Below, piece by piece: positions 45,060 through 56,200 of a DNA stretch of 64,000 bases (the first letter of the stretch is position 1; the number at the start of each line of letters is the position of its first letter). Where the stretch lies: positions 160,867 to 224,866 of the forward strand of contig JAEZQY010000067.1 of NCBI GenBank assembly GCA_023441055.1. The letters run 5' to 3'. The stretch is from Bacillota bacterium. GTDB taxonomy: Bacteria; Bacillota; Bacilli; Paenibacillales; UBA4045. The position numbers and the translations under genes were made by a program. A model generated the notes under the pieces. That model ran no database searches. It saw only the letters and a list, made by a program, of their open reading frames with translations, and had not been told where the DNA came from.

Positions 45060-45752
45060 GAATTGCGCCTTCTGCTCCTCATGCTTATCGAGCATGATTT
45101 GGTCAGAAGCTATGCCGCTCTCACGCAGCAGCGCGATGTTCTGTGTGAGGAATTCATCGCTGCCCACGACATAGAATAGCCCTTCCTTATCTGCGGCCAG
45201 CTTCTTCACTTCCTCATAGTACGTTTGGCGATTATCCACAAATTGTGCGGTAAAGTTTCTGTCCGCTGCAGATTGCACAACATCGGGAAACAGAAATTGC
45301 TTCGAGGATTCGATATTCAAGGAATGCATGGACTTGATACCATCTGGACGATCGAGATAAGTAAGGATGATCGAACGGAATGTCGCAAGACCGACACCAG
45401 AAGACAGCAGGTACACGCTTCTCCCCATTCGCTTTAACGGAATACTGGTGTACGTTTTGAAGAGGGCGACTTCGTCTCCGATGTTGAGCTGCCTCAGAAT
45501 CGATTTGAATTCAGAGCATTGCTCCTGAATACGGGTTGTGATGCCAACCGCATCTTCGGACGGTATAGTTGAGATGGACATATGGCGAATGAGACTGCGA
45601 TTCGGGCCGTTGCCTGTATTGAATCCCTTCAATGCGAAGTGCGTGTGCGCACCTTCATCCCATGTAAAATCGCTCGGGCGTTCCAGAAGGTAGGTTTTGA
45701 TTTCATCCGATTCCTCAACAATGTTCTTGATCTTAAGCCAGTAGATTTGCAC
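45051..45752 (-). CDS. Ferredoxin-NADP reductase-like flavoprotein
   Basis: The 233-aa protein fits the FNR fold. An N-terminal beta-barrel has RHMSISTIPSED near residue 55, where flavin binds in the family, followed by a nucleotide-binding half with VYLLSSGVGLATFRSII near 111-127 and LFYVVGSDEFL near the end. No iron-sulfur or haem domain is attached, so it needs a separate partner. It is the last gene of the leftward operon behind the NmrA-like reductase. Confidence 0.72.
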   Translation of the reverse strand: MQIYWLKIKNIVEESDEIKTYLLERPSDFTWDEGAHTHFALKGFNTGNGPNRSLIRHMSISTIPSEDAVGITTRIQEQCSEFKSILRQLNIGDEVALFKTYTSIPLKRMGRSVYLLSSGVGLATFRSIILTYLDRPDGIKSMHSLNIESSKQFLFPDVVQSAADRNFTAQFVDNRQTYYEEVKKLAADKEGLFYVVGSDEFLTQNIALLRESGIASDQIMLDKHEEQKAQFLA

Positions 45753-45825
45753 AGTTTATCGTCTCCCACTAATAGATTGCGATCGGGCCATACGGACATT
45801 CGCAGCTTTGCCAGCTATTATTAAT

Positions 45826-46683
45826 TTAACCACGTATGATCTCGGCCAAGGCATCCTTGATTGGTGTAGTCGGGCGACCGAGCAATGTTGCAAAATCTGA
45901 ACGATCCACATCGAGCTCGCCTTCCCGAATGCCTTGTTGGATAGCAACAAGCATTGGAATGATGAAGTCCGGCACACCCGCGCCTTTCATAATATCAGCA
46001 TAAGCAGCGTCATCAACCTGCTGCAGCAGCACTTCCTTGCCAAGAACTGCGCTGAGTTCTGCTGCAAATTGTTCTTGCGTCAGCGGAGGTCCAGAAAGCT
46101 CATAGCTCTTATTCTCATGGCCGCTGCCCGTAAGCGCCGCTGCGGCCGCCGCTGCATAATCTTGCTGTGCAGCCCAGCCCACTCTGCCGGATCCAGCAGA
46201 AGTTATCCAAGGAGCGCCAGCCATTACAGCCTGTATGCTGGGGGCTTCATTTTCCAAGTACCAGTTGTTGCGCAGGAAGGTGTATGGCATACCCGCACTC
46301 CTAATCGCTTCTTCTGTGAATTTATGAACAGGTGCCAGCATCAGCTTGCTGTCGCTTGCTCTAGCCAAGGAGGTATAGACAATACGCTGTACCCCTGCGC
46401 GCTTAGCAGCTTCTACTGCATGGCCGTGCTGCCGTATTCTTGTATCATTGTCGCCATCCGTTGATATCAAGAGCAGGCGCTCAACACCAGCAAAGGCGTT
46501 ATCCAGCGTTTCCGGTCTGTCGAAGTCACCATGTCGAACCTCCACTCCCCGAGCGCGCAGCCCCTCCGCTTTGTTCGGGTCGCGAACACTGACCGCCAGT
46601 TGGTCCGCGGATACGGATTTCAACAGATGCTCCACCACTTTCGATCCCAATTTGCCTGTCGCTCCCGTGACTAACATGCTCAT
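45826..46683 (-). CDS. NmrA-like NAD(P)-dependent quinone oxidoreductase (QorB-like)
   Basis: I start at the ATG at 46683 (MSMLVTGATGKLG), seven bases after GGGAGGA; the frame is open further upstream into the permease gene but has no binding site there. The 286-aa protein has the Rossmann motif TGATGKLG, HGDFDRPETL, and LRNNWYLEN, the pattern of atypical short-chain reductases such as QorB. It probably reduces quinones or related electrophiles with NADPH. It follows the ABC permease gene by 28 bp. Confidence 0.88.
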   Translation of the reverse strand: MSMLVTGATGKLGSKVVEHLLKSVSADQLAVSVRDPNKAEGLRARGVEVRHGDFDRPETLDNAFAGVERLLLISTDGDNDTRIRQHGHAVEAAKRAGVQRIVYTSLARASDSKLMLAPVHKFTEEAIRSAGMPYTFLRNNWYLENEAPSIQAVMAGAPWITSAGSGRVGWAAQQDYAAAAAAALTGSGHENKSYELSGPPLTQEQFAAELSAVLGKEVLLQQVDDAAYADIMKGAGVPDFIIPMLVAIQQGIREGELDVDRSDFATLLGRPTTPIKDALAEIIRG

Positions 46684-46711
46684 CTTACATTCCTCCCTTG
46701 GTAACGGATTG

Positions 46712-48325
46712 CTAAGCTCCTTCAACCATATCACGTTTACGATATCCAATAAAGCCAATAACCATCAAGGCCATACTCACCACTGTCATCGCGATAAAGG
46801 TTGCCCCATCAAACGGATCTATCGGCAGCCGGGGAACCCAGCTTTGAACGGCTGTTTTCGAGAACCACTCCGGTAATTCTAGAATACCGCCAAAATAGTT
46901 TAAGACAAAAGAATAAGAAAGATAAACATAAACCGCTTTACCCAATCTAGGTGCCCAGCCTAGCGCTAAAGCAGCAAGACCGGTAAAGAATAATACGGAT
47001 GGCAAGAAGTTATAGGCTGCGGCGATAAAAACACCCATATGCATGGTAGAGCTGTCACCCATTGCAGCAATGGCCGTCAAGCCTAGTCCGCCTGCCGCCA
47101 GCAAAATGCCCACGGCTCCGGCAGCAATGGCCATCATGACACTCGTCCAATAAAGCCTGGCTCGAGTCACTTTAGTAGAATAAAGCTGACTCAGATGCAA
47201 CCGCGTTTCTTCCGTGAACAGCTTATTCACGATGGCTATCGGCAAAATGGAAACCAAGCACATCATGACCATCATAATGGTCCCGGTAAATGCTGCTTCT
47301 AGCGAAATGCCAGTTATCGTAAACATTTGGCTCATCATTTCATTACTTTCAAGGAAGGTCTGCATATCTCCATAAATCGAACCATAGGCTGCTCCCATAA
47401 TAACGAAAGCAATCATCCAGCTGGTGATTACGCCTTTGTTAAGCCTGGTGAACAAGCCATGTACGGATAGCAATGATTGCTTCGCCATCCCGCGGCCTTC
47501 TCTTTCGGGTAAATAACCGGCGCCCATATCCCGACCGCCTTCAAGAGCAAAAGCGATGATCAAGATAAGGATGCTGAAGATGGCTGCCAGAGCCAGAGGC
47601 CACCCCTTGTTCTCCGTAAACGGATAAGTCAGATAAATCCAGCCCATCGGATTGAGCATGGAGATATCAACATTCGATATATCTGTGCCGGCGCGAATAA
47701 TATATAACATGCCTATAATTCCTAGGGATGATCCCGTTGCGGCGGATGAAGATGGCATAATTTGTGCCATGACTAATGCGATCACAGATCCCAAGATTCC
47801 TGCCATCCCGATAGAAGCGCCAAACAAGAATGATCCCTCAGCCGAAATGGTTTCTGCGCCATAGCTATTCAGAACCACGCCGATAACCAGCGCTAATAAA
47901 AGATTGATACTGATGACTTCGATAATCACCGCAAACGAATTGGCTTGGCGACCAACTTGAAAAGAGCGCACCAGTTCAGTCAGTCCTAGATCCTCCTCTT
48001 TACGAGTATGGCCTATGACGTGCAATGCAGCGATAATCATCGCGAACAAACCACAGAATAACAACATTTCCTGCGAATACATGGCACCCAACGTATACTC
48101 GGCTGCCGTGTCAATCGGTGTCGGGCCAACCATGGATATCATGGCAGGATTCTGCATGGTTTCATTCATCCCCTGCAATCCTTGATCCTTTCCGATTTCT
48201 TCAAAAGCCGGAACAAAGCCGGAGGAAAACAAGCCTATACCAAAAATCCAGATGATGATTTTTTTCCAATCGCGTTTCAAATAGAGAACAAGCAGTGTAC
48301 CCCATTGCGCAAATTTCTCTTGCAT
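46712..48325 (-). CDS. ABC-2 type exporter permease
   Basis: I start at the ATG at 48325 (MQEKFAQWGTL), five bases after GGAGGAAA. The 537-aa protein has about twelve membrane helices in two halves, resembling the fused permeases of antibiotic exporters such as the tetronasin-type system. It pairs with the ATPase encoded 22 bp upstream. The substrate is unknown. Confidence 0.85.
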   Translation of the reverse strand: MQEKFAQWGTLLVLYLKRDWKKIIIWIFGIGLFSSGFVPAFEEIGKDQGLQGMNETMQNPAMISMVGPTPIDTAAEYTLGAMYSQEMLLFCGLFAMIIAALHVIGHTRKEEDLGLTELVRSFQVGRQANSFAVIIEVISINLLLALVIGVVLNSYGAETISAEGSFLFGASIGMAGILGSVIALVMAQIMPSSSAATGSSLGIIGMLYIIRAGTDISNVDISMLNPMGWIYLTYPFTENKGWPLALAAIFSILILIIAFALEGGRDMGAGYLPEREGRGMAKQSLLSVHGLFTRLNKGVITSWMIAFVIMGAAYGSIYGDMQTFLESNEMMSQMFTITGISLEAAFTGTIMMVMMCLVSILPIAIVNKLFTEETRLHLSQLYSTKVTRARLYWTSVMMAIAAGAVGILLAAGGLGLTAIAAMGDSSTMHMGVFIAAAYNFLPSVLFFTGLAALALGWAPRLGKAVYVYLSYSFVLNYFGGILELPEWFSKTAVQSWVPRLPIDPFDGATFIAMTVVSMALMVIGFIGYRKRDMVEGA

Positions 48326-48347
48326 CTTCGTTTCCTCCTTCCTGCTC

Positions 48348-49229
48348 TTAGACTTCATAGTGGCGCATGAATAAGTCTTCAAGCGTAGGCGGAACCGCTT
48401 CAAATTTCTTAACGCCCAACTTTACCGCTTCGGATAAGATGATATTGATACAAGCATTATCCACGGAGAAGGTCGCTTGATTCCCTGTTTGCTTGAAATC
48501 ATAGACACCATCGACAGAGGCCATTCTAACCACGTCACCTTCCGTTACTAAAGTAACCGTAGATCGTGATAAGTGACGCAATTCATCCAATGTCCCGGTT
48601 TCTACCACTTTACCTTGACGAATGATTACCACCTTATCGGCCAGACGTTCCACTTCGCTCAAAATATGAGAGGACAGCAAGATGGCTTTGCCGGCATTCT
48701 TGATCTTTTCAACTTCATCCTGGAAGACAGCTTCCATCAATGGATCAAGACCGGAAGTCGGTTCGTCGAAAATATACAAATCGGAATGAACGGATAAAGC
48801 TGCAATCAAGCCGACTTTTTGTCGATTCCCTTTGGAGTAGCCTTTGGCTCTCTTCTTAGGATCCAGTTCAAAACGTTTAATCAAATAGTCACGTTTATTG
48901 TTGTCACCGCCGCCATGCAACTTGATGAATAAATCGATAATTTCGCCGCCCGTTAAGCTGCCCCATAGAGCAACGTCACCTGGAACATAAGAAATTCGTT
49001 TATGAATCTCAAGGCTATCCTTCCATACATCCTTGCCGAAGATCGTCGCATCTCCAGCATCTCGTTTAATAATTCCGAGCAAGATACGGATCGTTGTTGA
49101 CTTCCCAGCGCCATTCGGCCCGATAAAGCCGACAACTTCCCCGGCATTTATCGAAAATGATACATCATGCAACGCTTTAGCTTTCCCGAAGCTTTTCTGC
49201 AAACCTCTAACGTTCAAAATTTCTGTCAT
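48348..49229 (-). CDS. ABC exporter ATPase
   Basis: The 293-aa protein has Walker A GPNGAGKS at about residues 36-43, the signature region YSKGNRQKVG and Walker B LYIFDEPTSGLD. The C-terminal extension of about 80 residues is usual for drug and bacitracin-type exporters. It is the first gene of the leftward operon, with its own promoter at 49384-49412, and is divergent from the TetR gene. Confidence 0.9.
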   Translation of the reverse strand: MTEILNVRGLQKSFGKAKALHDVSFSINAGEVVGFIGPNGAGKSTTIRILLGIIKRDAGDATIFGKDVWKDSLEIHKRISYVPGDVALWGSLTGGEIIDLFIKLHGGGDNNKRDYLIKRFELDPKKRAKGYSKGNRQKVGLIAALSVHSDLYIFDEPTSGLDPLMEAVFQDEVEKIKNAGKAILLSSHILSEVERLADKVVIIRQGKVVETGTLDELRHLSRSTVTLVTEGDVVRMASVDGVYDFKQTGNQATFSVDNACINIILSEAVKLGVKKFEAVPPTLEDLFMRHYEV

Positions 49230-49383
49230 GGCACTAAAACTCCTTTTTAACCAGTTTTAGTAACTTGCTTTCCAGTTTAAAAGCAAAGATTTACTCGGAA
49301 AATAATGAACTACAATATAAGTAATAGTTCATATCCATGTCCCTCCATGCTTTGTTATAAACCAAAGTTCATTTACAATTCCA

Positions 49384-49412
49384 GTTATACATCTATCGAC
49401 CGTTATAGTCAA
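49384..49412 (-). promoter_or_regulatory. Promoter of the ABC exporter operon
   Basis: On the minus strand TTGACT (49412-49407), a 17-bp spacer and TATAAC (49389-49384) make a near-consensus sigma-A promoter. Confidence 0.7.
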
Positions 49413-49417
49413 CCGAA

Positions 49418-49434
49418 AGTTCAATAAACGAACT
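49418..49434. promoter_or_regulatory. Candidate TetR operator between divergent promoters
   Basis: AGTTC-AATAAAC-GAACT is an inverted repeat lying between the two divergent -35 boxes. Further AGTTC/GAACT words occur near 49328, 49369 and 49494. Confidence 0.5.
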
Positions 49435-49443
49435 ATTTCGTGT

Positions 49444-49471
49444 TTGATAATTCGTAACTATACGATATAAT
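49444..49471 (+). promoter_or_regulatory. Promoter of the TetR gene
   Basis: TTGATA, a 16-bp spacer and TATAAT face the TetR gene. This pairs with the leftward promoter of the exporter operon. Confidence 0.65.
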
Positions 49472-49519
49472 AAATTCGAAAGCTATAATACGAACTAGAT
49501 TAGAGAGCAGGAATATGAA

Positions 49520-50119
49520 ATGAATGGTTTTGAGAAGAGAACGCAACAGAAGAGACAGCAAGTTCTAGATGCAACCTTCCACTTGATCAATTCCGATGCC
49601 GGTATCGAACATGTGACGATGGATGATATTGCACAGCAATCCAATGTTGGTAAGACAACGATATTTAAGTATTTTGGAAGCAAAGAGAACCTTATTCATG
49701 AGGTTTTTACATCTTTTCTAACTCAAATGGGGGATACTGCTCAAAAAATCATGGCAGAAAATAAATCGTTCGAAGAAACGCTCATTGCTATAAGTCAGAA
49801 TAAGATTAATTATCTGGAGAAAATCAATAAACAATTTTATTTGAATTTAATGGAGTATATGACAAAGAAGGATGACGAGGGTCTAACGTTAATCATGCGG
49901 CAATATACCGAGTCAAGCTTTAGTCTTATGATGGATTTATTCCACAGAGGGCGTAAAGAAGGCAAGGTTGATTTGAAATATTCGGATGAATTTCTTTTGG
50001 TTTATTTTCAAGCCATAGTTGAAGGAATCTCCAGCCCGCACATCTATCCCAAATTACTCCCTTACACCGCCCAGTGGACAGAATTGCTGATTAAAGGTCT
50101 TGCGCCAAATAAGTCATGA
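49520..50119 (+). CDS. TetR-family regulator
   Basis: The 199-aa protein has an N-terminal TetR DNA-binding domain (VTMDDIAQQSNVGKTTIFKYF at about residues 32-52) and a helical ligand domain. GAGCAGGAA-type text lies before the ATG. It is divergent from the exporter operon and is the likely repressor of both, through the inverted repeat between the promoters. Confidence 0.88.
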   Translation: MNGFEKRTQQKRQQVLDATFHLINSDAGIEHVTMDDIAQQSNVGKTTIFKYFGSKENLIHEVFTSFLTQMGDTAQKIMAENKSFEETLIAISQNKINYLEKINKQFYLNLMEYMTKKDDEGLTLIMRQYTESSFSLMMDLFHRGRKEGKVDLKYSDEFLLVYFQAIVEGISSPHIYPKLLPYTAQWTELLIKGLAPNKS

Positions 50120-50160
50120 ACGATGGCTTCCGAACGGTTGTGATCGGATAGCTTCCCCTT

Positions 50161-50198
50161 CGCAAAGTGCCTACTCCATAAGGGGTAGGCACTTTGCG
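50161..50198. terminator. Long palindrome between convergent genes
   Basis: CGCAAAGTGCCTACTCC and GGGGTAGGCACTTTGCG form a 17-bp stem with one mismatch and a 4-nt loop. It ends both the TetR gene and the giant surface-protein gene. Confidence 0.8.
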
Positions 50199-50222
50199 CT
50201 TAAACGTTGCGATCTTGTAGAT

Positions 50223-53200
50223 TCAATCGTTGATTAATTCAACCATCCTCAATAGGATCACTGTCGCCTCAGCTCGCTTAGCTGCGTCCATCGGGAAGAA
50301 CTGTCTATTACCACGCCCTTGGACAATGGCTAACTCACTCACGGCCTGGACCGCGCCCTTCGCCCAAGCAGGTATATCCTGGTCATCTCTGAAAGACGTT
50401 GATGAACTAGCATTCCAGTTAAGCTTGAGCGCTCTGGCAACCATCATAGCCATCTCTGCTCGATTGATGATGTTGTCCGGCCTGAAGGTGTGATCATCGT
50501 ATCCGTTAATAATTCCAGCTTGCACCATAAGCTGCACCTGTGTGATGGCCCATGTCGGGATATCCGCATGATCCATGAATCCCAGCGGGGCCAACTCGCC
50601 TTCAAGCTTTAATACCCGTGCCAGCATTACAGCGAATTCGGCTCGACTCACCAGCTGTTCTGGTCGGAATGACCCATCCGGATAACCACTGATGATACCT
50701 TCATCTGCGGCAAGAATAATGTCTGTTTCAGCCCAATGTCCTTGAATATCCGTGAATGGGGTCTGAGGGATGGCGAACACAGCAAACTTCGTAAAATGAT
50801 CAACCTTCACAACGATGCGATCGTCTTCGACGATACCACCTATGTGGACCCATTCCAGCGCTTGCTCATCGTAATAGAATACTGCAGGAATTTCGTGTAA
50901 TCCGAGCTTCTCCGTATCCCATCTGAACGTTAGTGTGATGGGCGTTAGGAAGTTGTGCGTCATATTCTTCAACACTTCGAAGATCGGGCTCAGCAAGGTC
51001 TCTGTATCCCCAACCAACGAATGGTCATCCAACCATTTATCAATGGTTATCCATAGGCTTTGATCCGTTGACCCGGCAGGTATGAACACCGTGAGCTCAT
51101 CGTCATATTTATACTGACCTGTGCCGCCTGCTGGTATTACCTTCCGATGGTCATCGTCTCTTGATCCAGCATCAGACGTTGGCGGGAACTCTGATCCCGA
51201 TTCCGGATCTGGTTCTGGTTCCGGCTCAATGCTAAATCGAATCGTCACGAGTTCTGTCTCGAGTGCTAATTCATTCTTCACGATTAACTTCAATAGGAAG
51301 CTTCCATCTTCCTCAGGCACACCTTCAATAATGCCTTCCGATGTCAATGTTAATCCAATTGGCCATACCCCCTCCGCAACCTCCCAGGAATAATGACCTT
51401 CACCGTCGGCAGCAGCTAACACTTCTCGATAAGGTGAACCGACCCTACCATTCGGTATTGTTCGTTCACTTACGATAGGCGGTGCAAGATGAATCGTTAA
51501 CTGAAACAGCTTCCTCGCAGGCATCCCTCCACCGGCTCCTGATCCTGCGACTTGTACCATGAAGGAATAGTCGCCAGGCATGACAGGCAGGCCCGTTAAT
51601 ACTCCATCCTCACTTAACTGCCAATGCGCTGGAAGCTCACCGCTGACAACAGACCATTCGTAAGGCAACATACCGCCACTGGCTGCAAACTGTATCCTGT
51701 ACGGTTCACCCCCTGCAAGTGCGCCAGGCAATTGCAGCTCATTGCTAATTTCTAAGGCAGCAGGATGAATGTATATGATTCGTTGTGTGGTGGCCGTCGC
51801 ATCACCGTCAACTATTACCCTGATCGTCACTTGCGAAGCATATAAGGCTACAGGTATGCGAAGTGTGGTCTCATATACACCTGTCTCATTACTCACGACT
51901 TCGGTCGCGATGGTCCCTTGCGATGTGGTAAGCAGCAACCGTTGTCCGCTGAGCGGCTCGTTATGCTCATCATACACACTGCCTATAAGCGTAATGAGCT
52001 GACCGGGCTGCACGATGGCAATATCAGGATCCGACAGGTCTGAGCCTGCCAGCTTAGCATGCAATGTAAGACGAAGTGTCGGAGCTGATCCGGTATACGT
52101 GTACCGACTCTCGGCTGTCTCTGCGCTGAGGCCATATGGACTAGCTACACGCACTTCCACTGTACCGCTGCCTGGGATGAGGAACGCCCGCAATAAGGAT
52201 TCACTCACATATTCAGTCTGCAGCGGGTTATCATCGAACATGATGAAGGAATCCTGTGTGAAGTGTGCGCCGCGAACCTCAACTTCGGTTCCTCCCGATC
52301 CTGTGCCTTCAGCTAAGCTAACGTCAGTAATGATCGGAGCAGGTAACAGCGGTGACCCGACGCCGAATTCCGTCCCATACATCTGTTGCAAGTTAGGTGA
52401 CGAATACGTATCGATCGTTACTGTCGTAGAACGAGTTTCCGCATGATATATTTGATTAGATACCTGCTTCCATGCTTGATCCTCTGGCTGCCACCAATAA
52501 ATCGTATGCTGAGCTGGCAGCATATTCTCTACAATGAAGCGGAGTTGATCGAAGCGATGCCCCGGCTCGGCCTTAACATCGAAGTAGCGATCTGCAGACC
52601 GGAACACGCTAGATGTGTCTCCAGCAGGGTTGTTATCGAAGATCGCCGTCGTGACCGTACCCTGACCATATCCAGTAGCCGTAACATCACCGGAGGAGGC
52701 TAGTGCTATGCCATCTGGATCATCGCTCGTGCCTGAATGGACATAGTCGAGCGGCCGCGCGGCGACACGGATGGACAACGTGGCCGATTGAACGGAACCC
52801 GCATCGTCGATCACCGAGATATCGAACACATAATCACCTGCGCTAAGCGGTACCCCATGAATGATTCCAGTCTCCCCGTCCAAAATAACCCCTTGCGGCA
52901 ACGCCCCCTGTGTTACTAACCAGGTATAGGGTGCTGCTCCGCCTCGTGCTTGTAAGGGGATGGCTAGGCGATCCCCAACCGAATAGAAGTTATTCACCTC
53001 GAGTCCGGGTTTCAATTCACCATCTATATATTCGCTTATATCGAAGATTAGATCTTCTGGCGCAACCTGAATGGATAGTTGCTGGCTCACGATTTGCTTG
53101 TCCGATGCAGCATCCTCCACTTGAATCGTGAATATATACGTGTCAGATCCACGTACAGCACTGGCGGGAATTATTCCGCTTATGACCCCTGTGTGAGCAT

Positions 53201-56200
53201 CAAGCGTTAAGCCCTCAGGTAGATCCCCATCTATTAAGGACCATACGTATGGGGCAATTCCCCCAGCGGCGTTAAGTGTTTCATGATAGGCTGCACCTAA
53301 TCTTCCATCCAATAATGATGCTGTCACGATCGACATCGGGTTTGGCAGAACGACATCTAGGCTAGCCCCACCGATGACTAAATCAGCTGCATCCTCCATG
53401 GACACAGCAGCCTCTATATCCAATCGGCCCAGATCGGTATTCGAGATGAGAAACGTTGCCGTCCCGTCCACTTGTGTGAGGTCAGCGCCTTCGGATTGCG
53501 GCATGATCGTTGCTGAAGTTGAATGCGGCGCAGTCAAGTAAACCCGATATCCTGGCAACGCCAGGCCATTACGGCTGCGGACAGTCACGGTTGCTAATGC
53601 GGTATCGATACCATCACTGTCAATCGTCTGAGTCGACAGGGTAAGGGAAGATCGTGTCGCATCAGGTACAGGATCAATAAATTGTACAACCCCTGCGCCA
53701 AGGGGTAATCCGCTGCCAGCTTCGGTAATCGTATACACAACCTTCTCGGCAACAAGGTGACTAACCTCGAAGCTGACATTACCAAGCTCGTCAGATATCG
53801 CTGATTGGAACGGTAATTTACCGGATACACTGCCGTTGCCTTGCAGGATCATCGACTGACCAATAATAGGTTCAAGATCAGAATTAACGACCGTATAGGA
53901 TAACGCTGTCACCGCTATACCATCCGCAGGTAGAATAGGCGGATTCGCTTGTAGACCACTTAACGTATACGTGAATATATTCGTATCTGCCTCGAAATCG
54001 TTGCTATGAATGATGAGATGCTCTGCTGCAGCATCATAGGCCATTCGCACACGATGTGAAGCATTATTTTTAACTAGGCTAGGCTGTTCGGGGTTCTCCT
54101 GCTTCCTCCAATTTCCGATTGACACTGTTCCATCAGTGCTTGTGAATGTTCCCAGTGTCCATAGCTCATCCATGATCGTACCCCAGTGATTCTGCTGCCT
54201 TCCACCGTATAGCAAGATTTGCATCGATGCTCGGTCATAAGCTACACCAGGCATATATTGCTCAGTCGGGCCGCCACTCTGGAACACCTGTGAGCTGAGA
54301 TTGGTCCAGTCCGCACCTGTCCATAGCCAAACCTCATTGGGTCCTTCATTCAGGGAGTCGCTTACCAGTAAGAGCGATTGCCCTAACGCTTCATGATAGA
54401 CGAGGATGGGATCAATTCCTAGGGGCGGCTGATTTAACGTATCGCGCTTGATCCATCTCGCATCGCCGTCTACCAGCTTCAGTATCCAGGTATCACCGAA
54501 TAAGTCTACGTGGCCAGGATGTCCGCCATACAGAATAATATTGCCGTCCGGATCTTGACTCATCGCTGGATGATATCGTTCTGCTGGACCATCGTCTCCA
54601 GATAACGTATAGATAGGGTCGCCGCCATTATAATCGACAATCCAATACACCCCTTGGTGCAATTCTGTCCATGCCTGCCCGTCCCATAACCACGTATCCG
54701 CGAACATCATCGTATTGTTATAGGGTGCAGGACGATTGGGCGTAAATGCATTCTTCTGACCTCCGAAGAGAATGACACCGCCAAGATTAGGAGAATAAGC
54801 TAAGGACGCATCGTCTCTAGGCAGCGGAGCAGGACCGCTGATCTCCAGCTTCTGCCAAGCACCGTCGCGTAGAACGACTGTCTCCCCTCGGCTCGTAAAT
54901 TGCATCGTCTCTCCTGTATTGGGATTATAAATCATGCCATTACCTGGCCCAGCGTCCAGATCGTAGTTCACACCCGGCTGCCAGATATAGTGCCCATTCG
55001 CGCTAACGGGTACGATGAGCATGGTCAATTCCGATGTACCCTCGATGTTGCTATGCAGATTTCCTGTTGCCTGCCTCGTACTGTCTGTCACCTTGAATTT
55101 GAGTGCATACGTCCCAGCTTCAGTTGGTGTTCCTGTGATTAATCCCGTATCGGCTTGCATCGTGATGCCTGGAGGGAGACTGCCTTCAACCAACTGCCAA
55201 TGGTAGGGCCCCACCCCACCCTCAGCGCCTAAGCTGAAGGTGAACGGCTGATGGATCGTTTGACCAACGGCGACACCATCTGACGTCAGATGTAAGACCG
55301 GTACCGTATAGATCTGGGATTTGGAATAGCCCTCCGCATCCGTCATGGTGATGGTGAAGGAATCATTCGTATTCGATTCATTCGGAATACCATGGATGAT
55401 GCCTGTTGCCGGATCCAGACGAAGTCCTGTTGGAAGCGACCCGGATGTGACGGCATAATGATAAGGCGCATAGCCCCCGCTTGCGTTAATATTGGCCGTA
55501 TAGGACTGGCCTATCAAGCCGCCAGGCAGCGACTCTGTCATATACAGGGCAGGAGCAGCTGTGAAGGGGATGCCGACATCACGGACGGAGCCGCCCATGC
55601 CACCTAATGAGATTGTATGCGAAGCGAACAATGCGGTTGGAATAGGTATGGGTCCAGTTAGCTCTGTTCGAAGCTTGATAGTGACTTGATTGATCGACGG
55701 TCCGTATATGATCCTCGGTAAGGTGATCGTTCCCAGCGTATCCGTCGGTGTGATCTTCCACCTCGTTGATGCGAACTGACGCTGCTTCTTAACTGTGGAG
55801 CCTTGATCATCGGTTAGATGAGCGGAAGATGAGGTGGGCATGTCTTCCATACTCGGCATACCCACTTCGAATAATGTATCAGTTTGAAAGGAGAATTTAA
55901 AAGCGACATCTGTATTCGGAACCGCTATTGAATAAGTTCGCCCGAGCACAGGAATGCGCTTGGTCGCCGAATTGAAGATAGTTGCTGTCTGGGTGTTGTC
56001 CAGCTTCAAGGTGTCCACTACTTGACTATCAAGCAGATGATACGTTTTACCTAGCACCATTAGACTGAAGCTGACTTTGGCAGAGAACGTGTATGTCAAT
56101 GCATAGGTCCCAGGGAATGCTTCGGCTGACGTCGCTACATCGAAAGCAATAGTAGCCGGCTCTCCGACGACAAGCTTGGGCATGTGATAATGAAGCATGG

